From positions 1 through 10,985 of the forward strand of contig CAZFAT010000262.1 in assembly GCA_964517075.1 (NCBI GenBank): 10,985 bases of DNA, read 5' to 3'. This DNA comes from CAZFAT01 sp964517075. GTDB lineage: Bacteria; Acidobacteriota; Vicinamibacteria; Vicinamibacterales; SCN-69-37. This document shows, one piece after another, positions 5,732 to 10,985 of the stretch (its first letter is position 1; every line of letters starts with the position of its first letter). Made by a program: the position numbers and the translations under genes. The notes beneath the pieces were generated by a model. The model was not told the origin of the DNA. It saw only the letters and a list, made by a program, of their open reading frames with translations, and ran no database searches.

Positions 5732-8344
5732 ATGGGGTTCAACCGGCGTCGTCTCCGCACGCGGGATGAGCTCAGGTTTCATCGCGACAGGCTCATCGAC
5801 GACTACGTCTCGGGCGGCATGGACCGCCACGCCGCCGAGCGGCGCGCCTTTCTGGAGTTTGGCAACCTCGTCAGCCTCGAGGAAGCCTCCCGGGACGTGC
5901 GGGGACGATGGCTGGAGGACGTCGGCCGGGACGTGCGGTACGCGGTGCGGAACCTCCGGCGACATCCCGGGTTTGCGACAGTCGCCGTGCTGTCGCTCGC
6001 GCTCGCCATCGGGGCGAACACCGCGATCTTCAGCCTCGTCAATGCCGTGCTCCTGCGGCCGCTGCCCGTCCGCGAACCGCACCGGCTCGTCCAGATCACG
6101 CGGCTGACGCCCGATGGCCGGCCTGCCAGCGTGTCCTACCCGTTGTTCGAGCACCTGCGGGACCACGTGCGCTCCATCTCCGGTGCCTTCGCGTACGGCG
6201 CCGCGCGCACGTCGGTCGTCATCGACGGTGGGCCGGAGTTCGTCGACGCCGACCTCGTCTCCGGCGACTACTTCAGCGTGCTTGGTGTGGGGCCAGCGGC
6301 CGGCCGCTTGCTCGGACCCGGCGACGATATCCTGTCGTCGCCGGCGCCGGCGGCGGTCATCAGCGACAGCTACTGGCAGGAGCGGTTCGGTCGCAGCCCG
6401 GCCACCGTCGGCCGCGCGGTTACGATTCGTGACCGCGTCTTCACGATCGTGGGCGTGACGCCGCCATCGTTCCGCAGCGTCCGCGTCGGTGCTCGACCAG
6501 ATGTCATCCTGCCGCTGGCCCTGATGGTCAGCGAGGCGCAACGCAGTCAGCCGACGAACAACTTTCTCAAGCTGCTCGCGCGGTTGAAGCCGGATGCGAA
6601 CGTCCAGCAGGCCGGCGCCGAAGCACAGGTCCTGTGGCAGGCGTTCATCGAACCGGTGGCCGCCACGGTGCCGGATGGCCTGCGCGCCGAGGTGCTCAGC
6701 CGCCGCGCCGGCGCGCTCCCCTCGCCGGACGGTATCAACGACTTCCGGAGCGATCTCTCGCAGCCGCTGCTGATCCTCCAAGGGATCGTCGTCTTCATCC
6801 TGCTGCTGGCGTCCGTGAATCTGTCGGGACTGCTCGCGGCCAGGGCGGCCGCACGGAAACGCGAAATCCTCATCCGGCTGGCGATCGGCGCCGGCCGGGG
6901 GCGCCTCGTCCGCCAGTTGCTCACGGAAATTCTGGTCCTGGCATCCATTGGAGGTGGCATCGGCCTGGTGCTGGCGGTTCAGTTGAGCGCCGGACTGACC
7001 GCCCTCTTCGTCAACGGGCGCGATCTCGAGCTGTCCGTCGTGCCAGACTGGCGGGTCGTGACGTTCACCGCCGCGGTCGCCTTGACCGTCTCTGTTCTCG
7101 CCGGTCTGGTGCCGGCGATTCAGGCGCTCCGCGTCAACCTCAGCCCGACACTGAAGGAGGTCCGCGCGCCAGGTCACGGGCGCGTGGGCAAGGCGCTCGT
7201 CATGGCCCAAGTGGCCATCTCGATGGTGCTCATCGTCGGCGCCACACTCTTCGTCGGCACCCTGGTGAAGTTGTATGCGGTGGAACGCGGGTTCGACGGC
7301 GACGGCGTCCTGGCGGTGTACATCCGGAGCACCGGACCGGTGCCGGCCGGCCGCGCGCTGCCGCTGGTCGCCGGTCTCGTCGATCGGCTCGAAGCCCTGC
7401 CAGGCGTTCAGTCCGCCAGTGCCGCCCAGGTGCTGCCGCTCAGCGGCACCGATTGGACGCGCGGAATCGAGCTGCCGCCCGACGCCGCGCGTCCCGGGGC
7501 ATCGAGCACCGCCTTCAACGTCGTAACGCCCGGATCCTTCACCACGCTCGGCACGCCCTTCATATCGGGGCGTGACTTCGACGCGCGCGATACGCATGGC
7601 GCGCCGCCGGTCGCGATCGTCAACGAGAGCTTCGCGCGCGCGTTCTTCGGACAGGCCTCGCCTCTGGGACGCCACGTCACGTCGCTCAACGTCCCGTACG
7701 AAATCGTTGGCGTCGTCCGTGATGCGATGTACGAGGACGTGCGCAAGGGCTTCCGGCAGACCTTGTACGTCGCGTCGGCGCAGCGGAACGAGGACCAGCC
7801 GACCAGCTACAAGTACCTGGTGCGCGTGGCGGCGGGCGATCCGGTTAGGCTGGCGCCGGCCATCACGCGGCTGGTCCGAGAGACCGACGCGGCCCTGCAG
7901 TTGGAACACGCCTTGTCCTACGACACGCTCATCGACCGATCGATCCCGGCGGAGCGGATTCTCGCAGCGCTGGGCGGCGTCTTCGGTGCGCTCGCCGGCG
8001 TGATCGCGGGCATCGGGATGTTCTCGCTGCTGGCGTTTCAGGTCGCACGGCGGACGAACGAACTGGGCGTGCGCCTGGCGCTGGGCGCCCCACGACGGTC
8101 GATGGTCTCGCTGGTGCTGAAGAATCTGGCCTGGATGCTCGTGCCCGGCATTGCGCTCGGCGCCGGCGGCGCACTGCTGCTCACCGGACTGGCCGAGGGA
8201 ATTCTCTACGGTCTGTCGCCGACCGACCTCCACGTGTACGCCATCGCCGCGTCCGTCCTCGGCCTGGCGGCGATCGCCGCGGCCTGGCTCCCCGCCTGGC
8301 GTGCCTCCCGGGTGGATCCGCTCGTGGCGCTCAGACACGAGTAG
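5732..8344 (+). CDS. ADOP-type ABC transporter permease (MacB/FtsX-like)
   Basis: An 870-residue permease of the acidobacterial duplicated orphan permease type. Residues 10-55 form the N-terminal permease-prefix domain (DELRFHRDRLIDDYVSGGM and the FLEFGN motif). A first transmembrane segment lies at 82-107 (AIGANTAIFSLVNAVLLRPL), then a MacB-like periplasmic domain to about 340. The first FtsX block has segments near 345-369, 396-422 and 442-466. A further segment at 488-513 opens the second half, with a second periplasmic domain to about 740 and the second FtsX block near 746-770, 793-820 and 833-856, ending in the typical DPLVALRHE. Eight segments and two FtsX blocks match the family. No ATPase gene is nearby, as is usual for these 'orphan' permeases. 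GGAG at 5722-5725 is six bases upstream. Likely roles are efflux or envelope mechanotransmission; the substrate is unknown. Confidence 0.93.
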   Translation: MGFNRRRLRTRDELRFHRDRLIDDYVSGGMDRHAAERRAFLEFGNLVSLEEASRDVRGRWLEDVGRDVRYAVRNLRRHPGFATVAVLSLALAIGANTAIFSLVNAVLLRPLPVREPHRLVQITRLTPDGRPASVSYPLFEHLRDHVRSISGAFAYGAARTSVVIDGGPEFVDADLVSGDYFSVLGVGPAAGRLLGPGDDILSSPAPAAVISDSYWQERFGRSPATVGRAVTIRDRVFTIVGVTPPSFRSVRVGARPDVILPLALMVSEAQRSQPTNNFLKLLARLKPDANVQQAGAEAQVLWQAFIEPVAATVPDGLRAEVLSRRAGALPSPDGINDFRSDLSQPLLILQGIVVFILLLASVNLSGLLAARAAARKREILIRLAIGAGRGRLVRQLLTEILVLASIGGGIGLVLAVQLSAGLTALFVNGRDLELSVVPDWRVVTFTAAVALTVSVLAGLVPAIQALRVNLSPTLKEVRAPGHGRVGKALVMAQVAISMVLIVGATLFVGTLVKLYAVERGFDGDGVLAVYIRSTGPVPAGRALPLVAGLVDRLEALPGVQSASAAQVLPLSGTDWTRGIELPPDAARPGASSTAFNVVTPGSFTTLGTPFISGRDFDARDTHGAPPVAIVNESFARAFFGQASPLGRHVTSLNVPYEIVGVVRDAMYEDVRKGFRQTLYVASAQRNEDQPTSYKYLVRVAAGDPVRLAPAITRLVRETDAALQLEHALSYDTLIDRSIPAERILAALGGVFGALAGVIAGIGMFSLLAFQVARRTNELGVRLALGAPRRSMVSLVLKNLAWMLVPGIALGAGGALLLTGLAEGILYGLSPTDLHVYAIAASVLGLAAIAAAWLPAWRASRVDPLVALRHE

Positions 8345-8353
8345 AGTTCAGAC

Positions 8354-8896
8354 GTGCTGGCGCCTCGTCCGCCTGGCCGCTTCATCGCGGCGTTCATCGA
8401 CTTCTTCGTCTGGGCCGTCACGATGGGGGTGGCAACGTGGACCACGGATACCGTGGTGCGGTTTGCGCTGGGATGGCCCAGCCCAGCGCCTCTTGAGTAC
8501 CGCGACACCCTGACCATCCTCTCGGTCGGGTGCGGGGCGTTCTGCGCCAATCTCTGCCTGGCCGGCTACGCGGCGCGCGGCCGGTCACCTGGAAAGGCGC
8601 TGCTGGGCCTGAGGCTCGTTGCGGCTGGCGATCCCGATCGGCCCGGGTGGGGGCGTGGCCTCGTCCGGTCGTCCCTGCAGGCTGGCCCGTACATGGGCGC
8701 GCTGACCGTCCTGACAGGTCTTCATGACGTCTTCGCCGGCACGCGCATCGTCGCGGTGGATGAGCGACGCGCCGTCGATCGCGTGACACACGATCAGGAC
8801 GACGAGGGTTCCGGCATTGCACTCTGGAAGGTGGGACTGGCCGTCCTCGTCCACGCCTTCTTCGCGTTCGTGTGGATGATCATCGCGGCGCTGTGA
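8354..8896 (+). CDS. RDD-family integral membrane protein
   Basis: A 180-residue membrane protein starting at GTG 8354, nine bases after the permease stop, with no good ribosome site, so translation is probably coupled. It carries the RDD signature: GRFIAAFIDFF with Arg9 and Asp16, the loop GRSPGKALLGLRLV (residues 76-89), and LHDVFAGTRIV with Asp125. Hydrophobic segments lie at about 10-28, 53-71 and 159-180, with the last one after an acidic linker (DQDDEG). A later in-frame ATG (residue 24) would remove the Arg and Asp, so GTG is favoured. RDD proteins have no settled general function; some have been linked to Na+/H+ exchange or envelope stress. Its place suggests a role with the ADOP permease, which is inference. 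I do not know of a defined partner. Confidence 0.85.
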   Translation: MLAPRPPGRFIAAFIDFFVWAVTMGVATWTTDTVVRFALGWPSPAPLEYRDTLTILSVGCGAFCANLCLAGYAARGRSPGKALLGLRLVAAGDPDRPGWGRGLVRSSLQAGPYMGALTVLTGLHDVFAGTRIVAVDERRAVDRVTHDQDDEGSGIALWKVGLAVLVHAFFAFVWMIIAAL

Positions 8897-8925
8897 GAAT
8901 GGTCGACGACTTCCCGCTGATCATC

Positions 8926-8942
8926 GACGCCGTACGGGCGTC
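8926..8942. terminator. Small hairpin between convergent genes, possible terminator
   Basis: GACGCC (8926-8931) and GGCGTC (8937-8942) form a perfect 6-bp GC-rich stem with a 5-base loop. It lies 30 bases after the RDD gene stop and 32 bases before the end of the convergent HAD gene. There is no T-run on either side, so an intrinsic terminator is not secure. Confidence 0.25.
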
Positions 8943-8973
8943 GGGACGCGAGTCGGCTTGCCGCCGCCTGGCC

Positions 8974-9690
8974 TCACCGCGGCACGAGTGACGCCAGTTC
9001 GCCGAGCGACCGCACGCGCACGTAGTCAGCGTCGGCCTGGAGTCCATACGGGTCCATCACAATCGGCACGAGGCCAGCGGCGCGTGCGCCGGTAACGTCG
9101 ATCGCGGGCGTGTCGCCGACGTACCAGACGTCGGCAGGCGCCAGCTGCATCACCTCGAGCGCGATCTGGAAAATGCGAGGATCGGGTTTCGAGACCCCCA
9201 CCGCACCGGAATCGATGACGCACTCGACCCTGACACCAGGACCGGGGCCGACCTGCAACAGCTCCTGTCCGGCGAGCCGCTCCTGCACGGTGCCATCCGC
9301 ATTCGACACGACGCCCAGGCGGACGCCGGTCGCCGCCAGGGCGCGGAGCCCGTCGGCCGAGCCCGGGATGATGCGCGACCAGAGCGCGGCCACGGCGAAC
9401 TCGCTGTCGAGGTGCCGGTGCACGTCGGGACGGAGTGCCGTGGGCACGCCACAGACCTCCACGTACGCGTCGAGATAGCGGCGCCAGTACTGGCGCCACG
9501 GCACCTCGACGTCACGGCTCGAGAAGGCAATGGCACCCGCGTAATGCGCCCGATCGAAATCGACGTGCGGGGCCTGGCAGCCGCCGCGCGCCAGCGCGTC
9601 GCGAATCCGCTGGTGGTCGGGAAGATGAAGGATGCCGCCCACGTCGAGGAGCACGGCCTGGGGACGGGAGAGAGTACTGGAGAGGGCCAC
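8974..9690 (-). CDS. HAD-superfamily hydrolase
   Basis: A 238-residue HAD protein if GTG at 9690 is the start. Motif I is AVLLDVGGIL with the nucleophile Asp16; motif II Ser129 in VVSNADG; motif III Lys168 in VSKPDPRIF; motif IV Asp193 and Asp198 in YVGDTPAIDV. A helical cap lies between motif I and II (about residues 30-115), as in subfamily IA. The second motif-I Asp of typical phosphatases is Gly here (DVGG), a variant seen in many uncharacterised HADs; phosphatase or dehalogenase activity is open. An in-frame TTG at 9768 would add 26 unconserved residues (264 in total) and overlap the divergent kinase remnant. The GTG is favoured because motif I then starts near residue 12 and a TAGAAT box lies just upstream. 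No clear Shine-Dalgarno precedes either start. Convergent with the RDD gene; no functional link seen. Confidence 0.82.
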   Translation of the reverse strand: MALSSTLSRPQAVLLDVGGILHLPDHQRIRDALARGGCQAPHVDFDRAHYAGAIAFSSRDVEVPWRQYWRRYLDAYVEVCGVPTALRPDVHRHLDSEFAVAALWSRIIPGSADGLRALAATGVRLGVVSNADGTVQERLAGQELLQVGPGPGVRVECVIDSGAVGVSKPDPRIFQIALEVMQLAPADVWYVGDTPAIDVTGARAAGLVPIVMDPYGLQADADYVRVRSLGELASLVPR

Positions 9691-9701
9691 CTGACGACTG
9701 G

Positions 9702-9707
9702 ATTCTA
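9702..9707 (-). promoter_or_regulatory. Possible -10 box for the HAD hydrolase gene
   Basis: TAGAAT is read on the minus strand at 9707-9702, 11 bases before the GTG at 9690. It would give a leader of only a few bases. No convincing -35 box lies 16-18 bases further upstream. It supports the shorter HAD start, since the TTG at 9768 would lie upstream of it. Confidence 0.3.
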
Positions 9708-9745
9708 GTCGACGACGGGCGCTCACTCCGGCGCGATCCCGAAGG

Positions 9746-9751
9746 TATAAT
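9746..9751 (+). promoter_or_regulatory. Consensus -10 box (TATAAT) of the kinase remnant
   Basis: A perfect TATAAT at 9746-9751 lies seven bases before the TTG that opens the kinase remnant at 9759. That spacing puts the transcription start at or beside the start codon, a leaderless layout like that of the PadR gene. The -35 region is weak. The promoter may still be active although its gene is broken. Confidence 0.55.
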
Positions 9752-9758
9752 CCAGAAC

Positions 9759-9957
9759 TTGACGCCAAGCCCCGGCACCCGAATCGGTGTCTACGAAGTC
9801 ACCGCCCAGATCGGCGAAGGGGGCATCGTGCCCGCGACACGAAACTCCATCGTGATGTCACACTCAAGTTCCTGCCCGATTCGTTCGCGAGCAACCGGGA
9901 CCGGCTGGCCCGGTTCACCCGCGAAGCGCGGACACTCGCCTCGCCATCGCCGCGGCG
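9759..9957 (+). pseudogene. Remnant of a Ser/Thr protein kinase, N-terminal part, frameshifted and truncated
   Basis: Reading from TTG 9759 gives LTPSPGTRIGVYEVTAQIGE, the classic start of acidobacterial Pkn/PknB-type kinases up to the glycine loop (Gly-Glu-Gly-Gly, ending at 9824). The frame then breaks. Two bases later, in another frame from 9827, comes RARDTKLHRDVTLKFLPDSF and then ASNRDRLARFTREARTLAS (to 9943): this includes the ATP-binding Lys (9866-9868) and the helix-C Glu (9923-9925). The missing piece equals MGEVY of the glycine loop; a loss of 13 bases would explain it. A second apparent loss after 9943 removes the usual LNHPN before IAA (9946-9954). Nothing of the catalytic loop follows; the sulfatase gene ends at 9963. 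In family members this region is followed by about 200 more kinase residues and often sensor repeats. It cannot make a functional kinase. Confidence 0.85.
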
Positions 9958-9962
9958 CGGCC

Positions 9963-10985
9963 TCACCGTCGCGTCAGGACGACGTCGAACACGCCGACGC
10001 GGCGAACTCCCTGGGTGAGATGCGCCGACAACGTGCCCTCGCCGATCGGAAGCGCCACATTCGAGAACTCGACGCTGGTCGCACCCGCCGGCACGTCCTG
10101 CTGCAGCTTCGCCGCCCCTAACTCGAACACAACGGTCGCCGGCTCGGCGACCGCCGTGAACCGCGTCGTCACGGCATAGCGCCCGCCGCGGCGAACCTCC
10201 ACGACCCAGTGCCCGTCGCTCGTCGGCGTCCAGCCGGCCCCGGGGCCACGCCAGTCCTGGCGGGTCAGCCGGACAGGATTCTCGCGCGGGTCACCGATGA
10301 GGATGCGAGGCACGCCGGCATCGGAGTAATCACGTTCGGCGGTCACGTCCGCGAACCACGCGTCGTAGGCGCGCTGGAGCGTGCGGACGATCTCCGGCTG
10401 TTCGGCCGCAAGGTCCCGCTGCTCGAAGGGATCAGCCTCCATGTCGAACAACTGCGGCGGCGCATCCGGCACCCGCGGGTTCGCGCCGGCGCCCTGCCAT
10501 TGCACGAGCTTGTAGCGCTGGGATCGCGCCGCGAACGCGCGCGCGCGCTCGGGCGCGTCGCCCCGGTGCCACTGGAAGAAGAGCGTGCGGTCGGGCCAGG
10601 CCGCCGAGGTGTCCGCGAGCAGCGACACGAGGCTCCGGCCGTCGAACCGCACGCGCGCGGGCGGGGACACGCCGCAGATCTCGAGCACGGTCGGTGTCAC
10701 GTCGATGTGGGCCGCGATGCGGTCGATGGTGCGCGCGCCGTCGAACCGTCCGGGCAGCCGCACGAAGAATGGCACGCGGATGCCTCCCTCGTTGACGGTG
10801 CCCTTCAGCCGGAGCATCCCGGCGTTGTAGCGCGGCTGCTGCGGCCCGTTGTCGGTCATGAAGATGACGAGGGTGCGATCGGCGAGCGTCAAGTCCTCGA
10901 GCGCGGCGAGCACGCGGCCGACGTTGTGGTCGATGTTCTCGACCATGCCGTAGACCCGCGCCGTGGTCTCCGGATCGACCTTCCC
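9963..10985 (-). CDS. Arylsulfatase-type sulfatase, C-terminal 340 residues (runs off right edge)
   Basis: The frame is open to the right edge, with the first visible residues GKVDPETTARVYGMVENIDH, so the start and the formylglycine site (CxPSR) lie outside. Visible family marks are the helix MVENIDHNVGRVLAALEDL, the metal-binding Asp45-Asn46 in FMTDNGPQ, the conserved Lys61 in RLKGTVNEGGIRVPFFVRLPG (given as separate segments: LKGTVNEGG, then RVPFFVRLPG), and the HIDVTPTVLEICG segment. The central part (QLFDMEADPFEQRDLAAEQP) is the usual C-terminal subdomain. Beyond it, about the last 75 residues (from GHWVVEVRRGG) look like an extra beta-rich domain, perhaps carbohydrate-binding. Sulfatases of this group cleave sulfate esters from glycans or aryl compounds, usually outside the cytoplasm. 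It ends two bases past the kinase remnant region. The family is secure; substrate is not. Confidence 0.92.
   Translation of the reverse strand, partial: GKVDPETTARVYGMVENIDHNVGRVLAALEDLTLADRTLVIFMTDNGPQQPRYNAGMLRLKGTVNEGGIRVPFFVRLPGRFDGARTIDRIAAHIDVTPTVLEICGVSPPARVRFDGRSLVSLLADTSAAWPDRTLFFQWHRGDAPERARAFAARSQRYKLVQWQGAGANPRVPDAPPQLFDMEADPFEQRDLAAEQPEIVRTLQRAYDAWFADVTAERDYSDAGVPRILIGDPRENPVRLTRQDWRGPGAGWTPTSDGHWVVEVRRGGRYAVTTRFTAVAEPATVVFELGAAKLQQDVPAGATSVEFSNVALPIGEGTLSAHLTQGVRRVGVFDVVLTRR

Noticed and set aside
5327..8338. Very long (1003-codon) open frame on the minus strand opposite padR and the permease
   Set aside because: Its product is low-complexity and rich in Arg, Gln, Asp and His with no recognisable domain, while the plus strand holds two clear protein families. 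Long antisense frames are expected in GC-rich coding DNA.
8899..8991. 30-codon ATG frame between the RDD and HAD genes
   Set aside because: No ribosome site, no recognisable sequence, and it runs into the end of the convergent HAD gene; too weak to call.
9435..10121. Long plus-strand frame covering the HAD start, kinase remnant and sulfatase end
   Set aside because: It contains true kinase residues only in its middle; the flanks are antisense shadows of the HAD and sulfatase genes. It was replaced by the pseudogene call.

Overview
The window is very GC-rich and almost fully coding. It most likely comes from an Acidobacteriota chromosome, probably of the Vicinamibacteria type. The best evidence is a PadR regulator directly followed by an 870-residue 'acidobacterial duplicated orphan permease' (ADOP). 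Other hints are a remnant of a Ser/Thr kinase of the kind that is expanded in this phylum, several Tat-exported enzymes, and promoters whose -10 box lies 6-8 bases before a start codon, which suggests leaderless mRNAs. This assignment is inferred from gene content, not from a marker gene.

Layout. Positions 1-251 (minus) hold the 5' end of a Tat-exported, SelA-like PLP enzyme that runs off the left edge. Positions 389-3356 (minus) form a likely operon, read right to left: a fumarylacetoacetate-hydrolase-fold dehydratase resembling 2-keto-3-deoxy-arabinonate dehydratase, an alpha-ketoglutaric semialdehyde dehydrogenase, and a small histone H1-like basic protein. The first two would carry out the last two steps of non-phosphorylating oxidative pentose degradation, ending in 2-oxoglutarate. 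A 136-bp divergent promoter region separates them from a plus-strand pair (3493-5353): a Tat-exported RidA-like protein and an exported amidohydrolase/deacetylase-family metallohydrolase. Families like the SelA-like enzyme, RidA and this hydrolase make biochemical sense together (PLP-generated enamines/imines, their deaminase, and an acyl or lactone hydrolase).

Positions 5350-8896 (plus) are a compact unit: a promoter with a perfect 18-bp palindrome inside its -35/-10 spacer, the PadR repressor, the ADOP permease, and an RDD-family membrane protein starting 9 bases after the permease. The palindrome is a strong candidate for an autoregulatory PadR operator.

Positions 8974-9690 (minus) encode a HAD-superfamily hydrolase. 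Next to it, at 9759-9957 (plus), is an overlooked pseudogene: the first part of a Ser/Thr protein kinase with its TATAAT promoter still visible. It is broken by a deletion in the glycine loop and cut off where a minus-strand sulfatase (9963-right edge, 3' part only) ends.

No tRNA, rRNA, CRISPR array, insertion sequence or phage gene was seen. There is no gene-free stretch longer than 300 bases.
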